Source: Gremmenia infestans (Eukaryota > Ascomycota > Leotiomycetes > Helotiales > Hamatocanthoscyphaceae). From it: 64,000 bases of DNA. Numbering within the stretch: position 1 is the first letter of the stretch; each line of letters opens with the position of its first letter. A model generated the notes under the pieces. It searched no databases. It saw only the letters and a program-made list of their open reading frames with translations, and was not told the DNA's origin. Made by a program: the position numbers and the translations under genes. The stretch lies in NCBI GenBank assembly GCA_032629725.1, contig JAFEVB010000002.1, forward strand, positions 434,001-498,000, given 5' to 3'. Shown piece by piece: positions 21,957-33,102 of the stretch.

Positions 21957-22784
21957 AAGGGTGGCAAAATACTACATCTACAATTTTGTAACTGTGGAGA
22001 GGGCCAGGGAAAGGAATAGAGAGGTGTTTTTGAAGGTTGTTACTTGGAATTACATTCTATATTGGGAATATCTACCGGTTTGGAGTCAGGCTACTATTTT
22101 GAGGGCTCTGAAGGTCAATATGGTTTAACTATACTTGCGTTCTACACGAAGTCTAAGCTAGATATGATAATATGCTATTAAGCATTATGTCTAAAGAGAA
22201 CATAACGATTATAAAGAGCGGGACAGTTTCAAGACTTCTTTCTCAGTGTTAGTATTTGCATAGCGTATCTACAAAACCCAAGCTTAAGTCGACCTAAGTA
22301 TACCTAAGTAGGCTAAGGTTGGTTTAGGTTGGGTAAATTGCTCTACCTAACCTAACCTGAACCCTTTCACACGCTGTATTTGCATGATTGCTATTTTATT
22401 AATTCTATAGAGTCTGAATTTGTGCTTTAAGCTATTATATCGCACCTCTTTTCTTCAACCGAGCGCTACGATGAGAGAAGCTTGTAAGGATAGAGTCGGG
22501 GCAGTGCTCAGTCTATGTTATCGTTTCAGTGAGTCAAGAGCACGGCTCTTATGACTCCTGCTGAGATTCTCTTTAGCATTCAACACTACTTCTCGACCAC
22601 AACAAGTCCAATAGTAGTATCGTGTTGACAAACAAACATGAACCAACATCAACTGCATAGTTATCCTATATTGTCCTGAAATAACAAAAGTCCTCTTTCT
22701 TTTAACAATCGAGCTTTTCTTCAACACAGCAATAACACCCAGTTCTTCACCCCTACCGTTGGGTATTTCAAATTTATATGATCT
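21957..22784. other. Intergenic, AT-rich, with a telomere-like hairpin
   Basis: No gene seen. Contains the CCTAAG/CCTAAC-type inverted repeat listed next; otherwise AT-rich decayed text. Confidence 0.45.
22314..22374. repeat. Inverted repeat of TTAGGT/ACCTAA units
   Basis: Left text AAGGTTGGTTTAGGTTGGGTA and right text TACCTAACCTAACCTGAACC pair imperfectly around AATTGCTC. The preceding 40 bp also carry three CCTAAG hexamers. The unit is close to, but not, the TTAGGG telomere repeat. Confidence 0.5.
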
Positions 22785-24525
22785 TTACCAAAAGCTCAAG
22801 GAAGCACCGCTGAAAAGCTTATTATTCTCATTGCTCTGTAAAAGAACTTTAATGCTATCGACGGCGGTCTATATTTTCGAGTATTAGCAAGGTAGTGTAT
22901 TGAAAACAAGAACGCAAGCAATTTAGATACGGAACAGGAACGGAGAGACTAACGTACATGCCCACTCCAAGGACAAAAATCCCAGAAATGATCAGGCCAC
23001 CATCCGCGAGAGGAATCAGCCAGTTCTGATATCCCTTTAAACTATCCTTCCTCGTCCTTCTGAGCTGTAGAGAGGCCATCCCCCAGAAAATAAATCCAAA
23101 GAATGAGTCAAACAAAGCACTCATGAGCGCTAACATGTCTCCAAAGAATGGTATCAACTCCGTCAGCACGAATGTGAAGCCCAGATGGTCATCAAGATAC
23201 CAATCCACGCTGCCCAGCCTTGCACCGTATGAAAAGCTCTGTGTCGACTCCCTGCGAACACGTTATCGAAAACGAAGTGCGCCGAGACGGACGAGTATAG
23301 CACGCCGGTGAACAATAAGGTCGGAACCATGAATGAGAATGAAACAATGCGGTAAGTTTCGTTGCTGATGGAGCTGAATGCTGGGGACGTCATATTCTGG
23401 TCCCCGACATAAGCATAAATGACCGACCCTACCAGTCCACAGAGCAAGAAATTGCAGACCATAACCGACCATATAGCTTTAGGAAAATCCTCTGGATGAT
23501 GCATCTCCGCAATGTAGCTGGGCATTGTGATTTGGCCGATGAGAGTGTAAGTGATATTCAGAAAAGCATTCATGCCCGCCATAAACGTTGTCCCTTTCGG
23601 AAAAGCATGCACATGTGGCATTCCGTCCATAAGCAACCTGTTGTTTAGCTTCCCTGAATTATACCCTGCCGGATGCGGCTCGATACCTGCAAATATCGTG
23701 GCTAGAAGTACAGCAATAAAGGTGCAGAATGCCGTTGCGCTGGCTACTTTGGAAAGTCCAGCGAAGGTCCTTGGGAGCGTGCCAACAAGGCAGATCACAG
23801 ACATTATAGCCGTAATACTGACAGCGCACCAGCCCTTATGACTAACAGTCTCAACATACCTTGCTCCGATTAGAAGATGAATTCCCTGTATTTTGAGTTA
23901 TTAAATGATATAATATGGAACATACCAAAGCAAACGCATCGAAACAAAGACATTGTTTAGCAAAAACAAAGCGGCAGTAAAGTACCATGCCCACCTCTTC
24001 CCACCAAAGAGCACTTGACCTACATCACAAATATCTCGGACCTCTGGATGTCAAAGGCAGAATTTCCTGTAGAAAGAAATACTATTAACACCGAGAACTG
24101 ACCACCGAGAGATTCAGGAGAGTCCAACCAGAGAATGAGCGAGGTATATAGCACTATTCAGGCCATCACAAGAGTCATGAGCAAGCCTAAGAAAAGGCCA
24201 AGAGCTGAATATGCTGCTGGAAGGGACATTATGGGTAGCGCCGTATACTGCGCGAAGAGTAGCGCTGCTGTCTATTTCCCATTAGCCATCAGTCCCAACA
24301 CCACATAACAACAAAAGTCCCTCGATCGGTACTATAGATCAATCTCTCAAGTCATTCTTGGGTTATAGCACATACTTTCTGCCACGAACAACTCCTATAC
24401 TTGATGCCGTGCTCCTGTTCTATCTCGACCTGCTCATCGACTGTTAAGACATGCTCCGTCATCATCCCCCGCACCGCAGTTAGTTCCGAGTCCACGTAAG
24501 GCTGTTTAGCTTTGATGGTAGACAT
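22785..24525 (-). pseudogene. Amino-acid permease (AAAP/Mtr-like), inactivated
   Basis: Start at 24525 (MSTIKAKQPYVDSELTAV), with the conserved cytosolic run EHGIKYRSCSWQK. The exon AALLFAQYTALPIMSLPAAYSALG then reaches VMA-stop-IVLYTS: an in-frame TGA at 24160-24158 where relatives have Gly, i.e. GGA to TGA would explain it. Downstream membrane segments are well kept (WAWYFTAALFLLNN, IMSVICLVGTLPRTFAGLS, NITYTLIGQITMPSYIAEM, SVMVCNFLLCGLVGSVIYAYVG). Near 23178 one base is missing: IGILMTIWAS must shift to reach FTFVLTELIPFFGD. The last exon (after GTTAGT) restores MYTAVDSIKVLLQS and ends at 22785. Family role: proton-coupled uptake of neutral amino acids at the plasma membrane. Two independent lesions argue for a real pseudogene. 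Confidence 0.8.
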
Positions 24526-25371
24526 TCCGAATATTGAAGAATACTTATACTATTTGTGCTAAAATCGTGATATACAAAGGAAATGAATCAAAATCAAAAT
24601 CAAGAGAAGAGGACAAAAATCTAAAATCTAATATACGCGTTTATAACACATTAGGATCTACTACGCTATGCTTATAGCAACCTAGGTAGAAGTACAAAGG
24701 GCGCGGTTAGGTATCTGTAAACTACACGTACTAGGACCTACCTATAGGCTATGATATCCTATGCTCCTCCATGACTATCTTGTCCGCTCAAAATAGTCTC
24801 ATTTCGAACTCTAGTATATACTTGGCGGCCTTCGCGTCTCGCTTGTTGATTATGTACGGATTTACGTACACCGCGAGCAGTGGAGTGCGCCCTTTGTGTG
24901 ATTTGTGCCTCTATCCTGCATTTCAGCATGCACAATACCCCTTGCAGCGCTATTCTATACTTCGAAAAGATGACCGGGTAAAGATACTCCAATCGCAAAT
25001 ACTCGTATTCACGAGTAGTCAACTACGATATAACCGACCAAGGGACCCCAAGCTCTATCCTAAGGATGTAGGAGTGTGACTGTAAGTATCAGATTCTTAT
25101 ACGGGGGTTCAAATCCAATTTGATTTTTGTTAACTTAATTCTAAGTCTTCAGATTTCTTACTCTAAATATAGATTATGTATGGAAATCCAAGTGCGCTGT
25201 CACTGCTGTCTCCGGCCTCACCGCCGGCAACCTTCATTAGCTTCCCCGAGTGGAGGAATAGGAGCATGATCAATGGACAAGCATTTTAGGAAGTACAGAG
25301 AGGCATATAGAGACATTGAAATGCGCTTTTCCTATTATACTTCGTGTCGCGCAAAACAGGCCCTCTATTTG
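24526..25371. other. Intergenic, no gene seen
   Basis: Contains short purine/pyrimidine-mixed frames at 24760-25080 without domain features, possibly a degraded transposon, which I cannot support. A TψC-like GGTTCAAATCC near 25108 does not belong to a foldable tRNA. Confidence 0.4.
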
Positions 25372-27196
25372 CTATAGCTTCTCTGGAAAGATGTCATCTT
25401 TCCCTGTATTACTCAAATCGTCCTCCTCGACCCTCTCCAGCCCCACGATCTGTATATGAGCAGAGTCCTCAAAGAGATGAGAGAGTTCTTCTAGCGAATA
25501 CCCCTTGGTCTCTGGGAAGAAGAAATATATAATAATAGTCTGTAAGAAAATATTAGCGAGGGCACTAACTGTTTATGCTTAAAAGTTATTTATTTCAGGG
25601 ATTGCATAGCATCACTTACTCCGGGAACCAGCATTCCTAGGTAGAAAATGTAGTAGTAAAACCCAATGTTGTCTAGTGCGATTGGGTTCACGTATTGGTT
25701 AACCGTGAGCGCCGCTTGAGAAACTGCAATCTGCAAAGCCACTACCAAACCTCAGTACTGTAATATCGAACGATGACTTATTTGACCGAAGGAGGGGAAA
25801 GAAGAAAAGCTTACGTCCACGAGCTCTAATCCCAAACGGCAGGATTTCCGTCGCATAGCAATACAGCAACGGATTGCACGCAATGTTAAAAGCAGCGTTA
25901 TACAGAAACAAAAACACCACGACTGTGTACGCAGCAGCTTTCGATCCATGCTCCGCATACATCGCGCTCGCAATCGTGAGTGGGACGTTCGCGAGTATCA
26001 TGCCGATGAACGACGTGAGCCACAGCGTTCTCCGTCCCAGTCTATCGACGAGGAAAGCGCCGGCGAGCGCGCAGAAGAAATTCCAAATCTGCATCCCGCC
26101 GTTGATTCCAGTCTGGGAGTCGGTTGTGGTGATGCCGATGCTGGTTAGGATCGGCGAGAAGTAGTAGGAGATTACGCCTTGCCCGTTCCAGAGCGTGAGG
26201 AGAGCTACCGCTATGCATATCCCGAAGCGCTTTCTGTTTGCGTTGATTTTGAGGAGTTGTGCCCAGGGTTGTGAGGCGCTGAGTTTCTCCATGTCGACGG
26301 AGGAGGAGATCTCGGTCATTTCAAAGTCTACGAATTCGTCTGAAAGGGATCCGTTGGCATGGTATCGACTGAGTATTTCTTTGGCCGCGTCACCTCGCCC
26401 TTTGGAATAGAGCCATCGTGGTGATTCTGGAATAAATGGAATTGCGATCATCACAAAGACTGACGGGACGCCCTGTATTAAAGAGGGTATTCGCCACGAC
26501 CAGGAAGAGGAAGTCATGTGTCCCGTGCCGAAAGTTGTCCATGCTGCGATGATAGAGCCCACGTACCAAAGCACGTTGAACTAGAAACATCAACATCACC
26601 GAGAAGAGATATCATAGTTCAGAGGTAGCTGCTACTTACCATAGATGCAATCGTTCCCCGCATGCGTGGATGAGCCAATTCATTTAGGAGACTCGGCCCA
26701 GCACAACAGGTGAAACTGATCCCAAGTCCAATAACGAACCGTCCACCTATAAACATCCCGGATGACTGAGCAGCCGTCTGGATTATCGTTCCGATAAGTG
26801 TGAGTGCTGCGCCGGTACAGATAGCAACACGACGTCCATATCGATCAGCCGGGGGCGCGGCCAAGAACGCACCGACGAAGCCTCCAACGAAGACTATTGA
26901 AGTGATCAGGCCGATCTTCGAGGAGCTTGGGTGGCCCATATCTGATCAAAGTCAGTCATCCAGCTCTTTAACAAACTTCGAGTGTATTCAATAGATTTTC
27001 TCTCACCGTCAATCCAGGGTTTCATTGCCTGCAGGCTACCGACGACTGATTCATCATATCCCACCGTCATTTGCGAAACGACAATGCATCCTTGCCAGAA
27101 GAGAAGCTTCCGAAGCCCTCTGTCGCGCCACCAGCATGAATTGGTATTGTTCGGAAGGTCTAAACTAGTAAGGGGAGGGGTTGTTGGGTTGGACAT
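25372..27196 (-). CDS. MFS sugar transporter (hexose/lactose-permease type)
   Basis: Five exons read in frame from the ATG at 27196 (MSNPTTPPLTSLDLP) to the TAG at 25372. Twelve membrane helices expected. Signatures: SSKIGLITSIVFVGGFVGAF with PADRYGRR after TM2-3 (the D-R-x-G-R-R motif), GRFVIGLGISF, PESPRWLYSKGR at the end of TM6, VALLTLWNGQGVISYYFSPIL in TM7, DRLGRRTLW, YATEILPFGIRARGLALQ (PxxxR block), NQYVNPIALDNIGFYYYIFY and the FFPETKGYSLEEL end motif. The exon 3-4 join (donor GTAAGC) restores RARGLALQ, so the gene appears intact. Likely plasma-membrane uptake of a mono- or disaccharide. Divergent from a PhyH-like dioxygenase across 619 bp, with a Zn2Cys6 gene next to it. Confidence 0.92.
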
Positions 27197-27815
27197 CGTT
27201 GGATATATCTGTGCAATTCAAAGGAGACAATGAGAAGATTGAAATATCCTATGGGCATCCAGTTCAATATATAGGTAAACAGAGAAGAGATTGGAAAGGA
27301 AGTATCTTTGTCTTCTTATCTGGATTTTCTCCTGTCTTGACTTTAATCGATTTAGACCTGTATTGGAGTGAACCATGGCCGGCGGCGGATTCAATAATCA
27401 AGAAAGCCACTGCAAGTCCGCGCCCTAGAAGTTTTTACCGAAATTTCCCTTATCTGTTGTATTATCTTGTACGCATAGCTTATAGGTGAGGGCAGAAGGT
27501 TTGCGTACCGTACTTTATTCAGCCATGATCCACTTTTGGCGGTGCCCCTATTTTCTCGCCCGAGACTCGCGCGAGATTCCCCTCCATGCGAGTTAGTTTC
27601 CCCCGCCAAACCCCCCGAGATCATCAACGTGCATGATGGAGTGGAGATCGCCTATATCCATTGAGCTTGGAGAAATACATACTATTTTCTAGGGGTGCGC
27701 ATAATATAAGGTCTCAATATCTCTCCTACCATACGAAAGTGACATTAATGATCAATCCTCTATATATTCTAACTCCCTCCACGTTTGACCCCTGACCAAG
27801 TCTCACTCTACCACC
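27197..27815. promoter_or_regulatory. Shared divergent promoter, sugar transporter / PhyH dioxygenase
   Basis: 619-bp head-to-head region. A TATA-like TATATATT at 27761-27768 stands ~50 bp before the dioxygenase ATG. CGG-containing text (e.g. GCCGGCGGCGG near 27378, GGCGGTGCC near 27539) could hold Zn2Cys6 targets for the nearby regulator; that link is inference. Confidence 0.45.
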
Positions 27816-29060
27816 ATGCCGCACGCAGAACGCTTCACGATCGACACTGTCCAGAAACATGGCGATTGGAGGGATGACCTGTTCCGGGACGGTTTCGTCG
27901 TGTTGAAGGGCTTGATATCGATGGAGAATTCGGAAAGGTATATACAGGATATGTTTTCCTGGTTGGAGAAGTTCCCGTTTGGATTTAATAGGAATGACGA
28001 GAAGACGTGGAGTCCTGAGCATCTGCCGACGCATATGAAGTGAGTTGTGTTGTCAATGAATGGTGAATGGGTCTGTACAGTGCAGTGTCATGCTAATGGT
28101 TGAGAGAGGGGGGATGTATCATGGGTACGCGGTCCAGCATGAGAGGTTTATGTGGGAGGCTAGACAGTGCGTAAAATCCACAAATTCAGACTCCATATTA
28201 AGATAAGACCGGTGATGAACCTAACGAGATAAACAGGGAGCCGAAAGTCATCGAGGCCTTTGAGAAACTATGGGGTACAAAAGACCTTCTCGTCTCCTTC
28301 GACGGCATGAACTTCACCCTCCCTTCTCACCCCCGCCCAGCCACCGAACCATGGCCGCATATCGACCAGTCCCCCACTCGCCTCGGTCTGCAATGCGTGC
28401 AAGGAATCCTTAACTTCGCGCCCAACGGTCCCCAGGACGGCGGGCTCATGGTCCTGAAAGGCTCACACAAGCTCAGCGAGGAGTTTTTCAGTGCCCACGA
28501 CGGCGTTTTCGGACGGAAGACTTGGGGTCCAAGTGATTGGTTTGGATTCCAGCCAGAAGAGGTGGAGTGGTTCAAGGGCAAAGGGTGTGAGCTCCTGAAG
28601 GTATGCGCTGGTGTGGGAGATGTTATTTTATGGGATTCGCGCACGGTGCATTACAATGTGCTCCCTGAAAGCGAAAACATACGGGCTTTGATCTGTGAGT
28701 TAACTTGCTCCTATCTTGGGCCGCTGCAGCGCTGCCGATTCCTGTATTAATGTCTGATATGATAGATGCGTGCTATACGCCTGCATCCTTTGCAGCACCA
28801 GACGACCTGGGTAAGAAGGCGGAACTATTCGACCAGCGGAAAGGAACTGTATGTTATGTGAAAGAAATTTTCCTTTGAAACAGACAACTTGCTAATCTAA
28901 TGACCATCCATAGACACACTGGCCACATGCGAATATTTTCCCGAATGACGAGAAGAAGCTTCGGTTGGGGAAACCAGATGTTAATGAGAGAGAGCGACCA
29001 TTTGAAGAACCAGAGATGAATGATGCTATTTTGAACTTAGCAGGACGTCTTGCTTATTGA
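27816..29060 (+). CDS. Phytanoyl-CoA dioxygenase (PhyH) family protein
   Basis: Five exons, first 27816-28039, second from 28107, last ending at 29060; all joins keep frame (THMK-GGMYHGYAVQHERF, EARQ-EPKVIEAFEKLWG, then SFDGMNF). The Fe(II)/2-oxoglutarate site is visible: HxD in PWPHIDQSPTRLGLQ, and the distal His in DVILWDSRTVHYN, followed by an Arg that could hold 2-oxoglutarate (ENIRALI). The β-barrel segments GILNFAPNGPQDGGLMVLKGSH are typical. About 330 aa. Substrate unknown; fungal relatives hydroxylate secondary metabolites, lipids or small acids. Cytosolic, no peroxisomal C-terminal signal (ends AGRLAY). Context with transporter and regulator suggests a substrate-specific module. Confidence 0.88.
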
Positions 29061-29151
29061 AACTAATGAAGAGATTCATTCTTACCAAGATAGATTACCG
29101 AAGATGGTTGAACCAAAATATATTGAATATCATGCTTTATTGAATACCGGC

Positions 29152-31086
29152 TCACTGCTCATCGGGAAATTGTTCCTCTAAAATCTGAACAGCATGTGTA
29201 GCAATGATGCTCTGATCCTTCACACCATTCAAAAACCCAACGCAAAATCGCATGTCATGAACATATTGCTGCTTAGACTCATCTGCATGGAACCGTGCCT
29301 CCACACCAAGGATTATAGCCGCAGAAAACAGATGCAAAGATGTGGCCCTGCAATGTTTTCTATTAGCATGTGATCTTGATCGTCCTAGTACGGTATCTCC
29401 CATGCTTAATCAACTCAAGGCTTGGTGTAATTACCATGGTCTATGTCGCGCCAGAGAATTCGTGCAAGTAGAAGCTAACGAGATAATCCCCCGAGCAGAA
29501 CCCAAACATATCGCACGCGTTCGTGCGAATGTAGTGGGATCCTGAACCCATTGGTTTTGAAGTACCCGGTTTACTGCGATTCGGTAGTATAACAGTATCA
29601 AAGAGATGTTTATTCGCTGCCATTGTATCCAAGGCTTATCGATGTCTGGAGACTCAGTTACCGATGAAGAGCTGGAAATTTCGAATCGGAGGTGGGGTGG
29701 AAGACTAGCAATGTTATCTGCGAGTGCTTCATCGGTCTGTAAGACCAATGTCACGATCTCTGGGGCCTTGCCAGATAGCGTATTCAAGGAGACGCGAAAT
29801 CCGTGATAGATTTTTGCCAACTGTATCATGACAATGTGGTACTGTATGGGTCTCGGGAGATCATCTTGTCTAGGCTCAGACAGCAATTCCTCGTCATCCA
29901 ACGTGGCAGGAAGTTCGATCTGGAAATCCGCTTTAGAAATACACGGTACGTGGTACGGTATGGGAATCCATTCGCATATAACCAAGGTCCACCAAAGCCG
30001 CCGACGCGTTTCCGTGAGAAGAAGCGATTCATTCTGATGCGCACGATCATTCCCCATGTTCAAGAACTGCGCAATGCGGATTGCGCAGGCCCACAGGACG
30101 CTCTGCATCTTCGAGTCACCGACATTGATGGAAACGATACCTAGAATCGCAGTTGCCTGGACGGTGCGGACATCCCATCGTCGGAGGAAATCGGCTCTCT
30201 GGAGGAAATACAACGCAGAATCGTACCAATTCAGAAGAAGCGCCCCTGTCTCTGCAGACAAGATGAGTGATGGCAGCATACATAGAGAGCTTCTGAATCT
30301 TACGTTGATGGATACCTGCAGCCTCTGCTTCATCCTCGTTCATGAATATCAGAGCAGCCTATCCATAATCCATTCATCAACCCAAAAGATCCAGAAATAG
30401 TGAACAGGAGGGAATACTCACACTGAGAAAACTAAAATAAACCGCAAGCCAGAACGGATCGGGGGTCTTGCCAGACCCAGACTCTTCTAAGAACTGGTGG
30501 CATTCTGCCTCAAAGGTTGGATGATGCAACGCACAATGCATCCAAGAAGTCCATGTCCTTCCGTAAACCAAGAGGTTCCGTACACACGCAGCCGAAGGCC
30601 ATTGGATCTGATCCTCACTAAAAGTAGTCGAAGCACGACTCGTCCCACCGACAGCTTCGAACAGCTCCCGTTCAAAACTTTCTGTAATATTCAGAGCTTC
30701 TCCATACACTCCCTCCTCCGTACTTATTAGTGACGGGGCAGCCACATCAACACCCACAGTCCGCCCTGCGATTTCAGCTTTCAGACGCCGGTTCTCCTCA
30801 AGCAGATCCTGGTACGTCGGCGGCGCTTGCATGCTATTTATCATATAAAACCAGTCAGTCGGTATTACTATACAAGTAGAAAAGATCGACTTAATCACCG
30901 GGATGCCAATAACCTCCCCTTTACCAGAACAGTCTCTCGCTCGCAGCTTTGCTCCAAGCCGCGAGATACGCATCCATGGCACGGTATCTTCTTATCGCAA
31001 CGCACTCTGCGCCGGGCACACGTTTTGCATGATCGGGGAGGTCGTTGTGTAGATCTAATATGAGTGCCACTTGGGGTATCTGGCAT
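29152..31086 (-). CDS. Zn2Cys6 fungal-specific transcription factor
   Basis: Start at 31086 (MPDTPSGTHIRSTQRPPRSC). Perfect binuclear zinc cluster C-x2-C-x6-C-x5-C-x2-C-x8-C at residues ~20-48 with the basic RRRVRCDKK loop. After an intron, a short coiled coil (YQDLLEENRRLKAEIAG), then the fungal-specific middle homology domain spread over several exons: PFWLAVYFSFLS, the helix ALYFLQRADFLRRWDVRTVQATAILG, and TRRRLWWTLVICEW. The C-terminal exon ends VQILEEQFPDEQ at 29152. Convergent with the PhyH gene (91 bp between stops), so it is a good candidate regulator of that enzyme and the sugar transporter. Confidence 0.9.
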
Positions 31087-31479
31087 TTTTATTCATTTCA
31101 TTTTCTGATTTTGAATGAAGTGGAGAGTAGAAGTAGAGCTGGGTCATAGCTTGGTTATACCTAGAGATTAGTAATCCGGCTTTAAAGTGTAAATGAACCA
31201 ACGTAACTTAAGCCCCATAGAATGGCGATGAAGTGACTCCCCTTTGCTCTGATTGCTCGACTCCAATCTTATTATCTCCGCTTAATGGCAATCTGATTCT
31301 TGAAACGCTGCTTGTAATTCAATAATGCTATATGATCTATATGCCATTTCATTCGAGTCTTGCATGATATCATAACACATAAATTGCCCTCTGCTAACCC
31401 TATACACCTACGCATCATGCATCAAGCATATAAATGAAGGAAAATCTTGTAGAGTAGAGATATCACAACCAGCACAAAA
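31087..31479. other. Intergenic, no gene seen
   Basis: Promoter side of the Zn2Cys6 gene and 3' flank of the next minus-strand gene. AT-rich, no motif found. Confidence 0.5.
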
Positions 31480-33102
31480 TTAAACCTCACCCCAGCCACC
31501 ACTCCCCACGCTCCCGCCAAAATCCCAATAATGCCTACTACTCCCACTCTTCCTCCTCTCGCTCGTCGCACAACTGCTACTCCCTGTCCTCTCTAGCCCT
31601 GGCAGCCCAACACCCACCCCGCCACCCGGAATACTAACACCCCACGTCCGGCGATCCACACTACGGCGTCGAGTCCCCGTGACTAGCGGATGGTGTTGTC
31701 GTACTCGAGCCGCGCGAGCTGCTGTGTCGGCTGTGGATGCTGTGGCCAGGTGGGCTGTTGTGAAGTTGGGGGATGAGAGAGATGGGATGTTAGGGTTATG
31801 TGACGAGGAATTGGTGGATGAGAAAGTGGAGAAGCGGGTCCGGAGGTAGCGAAATACCATTTTTATATCTAGATCCCTCTCCCATTCTTCCCTCGTAATC
31901 GGGCATGTTTGCCGTGGTGTAGCTTCCTCGAGCCCTTCTGTAGCGAGGGATGTTGAGGTTGGGATAGCGACTGGGAGCGTGGGTTGGAATTCTGGATTTA
32001 GGAGTTGGGTTGATGTTGAAAGCGGTGGTGGAGGTGGTGCTGGGTCGCGGGATGATTCTGGAATCATTGGTAACCCAGCATATGGCAGAGGAGTTTGTTG
32101 GGTTTTGAGGTATGTGGAGAATGCGCCAGGGTGGTCGGATAGCTGGTTTACTAGAATCCCCAATTCCCTTGCAACACGTTCCAAAAGCCTATATTCCCAG
32201 CCCGCATGCTCTGATTGCGTAGCCGGGATAAGACCCCGTGGATCATTGGCAAGTGGCGTGGTAGACAGATCATCATCTTTCGGCAGTGACTCCCCAAAGA
32301 TAATAGAAAGCAACTCATCATCCACACCCATCAAATCCCGGATAACCCTCCTCGTAATCCTGCTCCAGAACGTCTCCCCATCCCCCTCATCTACCGTGTC
32401 CTCAACCACGCTCATACTGGCGACATCCTCTTGCTCCCTCTCTAGCGCCGACACAGTTGTAGCACGTCGAGCGCTATTCATGCTCATCTTCCTCCGCCTC
32501 GTCTCTTTCTGTATCTCATCAACCAACAACCGACTCTGTTCCATCCTCCATCTCTCGACGCGTCTTGTGCGCTCGCTCTCCGCAGCTTCAGCTTCTTCCT
32601 CTGCAACATCGACACTTGCTCTCCGGCGCTTGATACGCCGAGGGTTATAGCGCTCAAACGAGTATAAGTGCTCCTGTACCTCGGGGCCCATACTCGTTCT
32701 ATTGACCCTGAAACTGCCCAAGCCATCATGAGTCGGTAAGACAGTCCCGCTTGTCTCGCCGCGGTATACGCTGGGCTCGGTCCTGAACTCGTGCAGATGC
32801 GAGTCTAGACTGTCTAATTCTTCGTCTTCTGTTCCTTCTTCTTCATCTTCCTCATCAACCGCTTGGGAGGAGGACGAGTGCAGATCGACATCGAGGCCGG
32901 CTGCTGTGTCTAAGCTGTCGAAGTCGCTGGCTTGGGTACGGGTGCGGGCTGTGGAGGTTGTGACGGAGGTTGGGGAGAAGAGAATCCATTCTTGGGAGTC
33001 TGCGAGGTATTCACTTCGAGGGGTTGTGATTTGGATGGGTTGAGGAGCGGGTGCGGGGTGTTGTCGTTGTTGAGGTTGGAAGGTGGGTTGACGGAAAGCC
33101 AT
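31480..33102 (-). CDS. Conserved fungal hypothetical protein, low-complexity
   Basis: Single-exon 540-aa ORF with ATG at 33102 (MAFRQPTFQPQQRQ). N-terminal Gln/Pro-rich tract, conserved-looking SQEWILFSP at ~36-44, an acidic block (~80-95), basic RRIKRRRAS, a coiled-coil-prone R/E-rich helix (~165-215), then a more ordered stretch WSRITRRVIRDLMGVDDELLSIIFGESLP and EYRLLERVARELGILVNQL. The C-terminus is Ser-rich and Gly-rich. No signal peptide or transmembrane helix. I do not recognise the family; nuclear or scaffold functions are guesses. Codon use and full-length openness support a real gene. Confidence 0.75.
   Translation of the reverse strand: MAFRQPTFQPQQRQHPAPAPQPIQITTPRSEYLADSQEWILFSPTSVTTSTARTRTQASDFDSLDTAAGLDVDLHSSSSQAVDEEDEEEGTEDEELDSLDSHLHEFRTEPSVYRGETSGTVLPTHDGLGSFRVNRTSMGPEVQEHLYSFERYNPRRIKRRRASVDVAEEEAEAAESERTRRVERWRMEQSRLLVDEIQKETRRRKMSMNSARRATTVSALEREQEDVASMSVVEDTVDEGDGETFWSRITRRVIRDLMGVDDELLSIIFGESLPKDDDLSTTPLANDPRGLIPATQSEHAGWEYRLLERVARELGILVNQLSDHPGAFSTYLKTQQTPLPYAGLPMIPESSRDPAPPPPPLSTSTQLLNPEFQPTLPVAIPTSTSLATEGLEEATPRQTCPITREEWERDLDIKMVFRYLRTRFSTFSSTNSSSHNPNIPSLSSPNFTTAHLATASTADTAARAARVRQHHPLVTGTRRRSVDRRTWGVSIPGGGVGVGLPGLERTGSSSCATSERRKSGSSRHYWDFGGSVGSGGWGEV

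Noticed and set aside
24759..25079. Possible transposon-derived ORFs on both strands
   Set aside because: No transposase, integrase or RT motif; repeats not visible in the window.
25083..25125. Possible tRNA from a GGTTCAAATCC T-arm-like motif
   Set aside because: No matching acceptor, D or anticodon stems can be found upstream.
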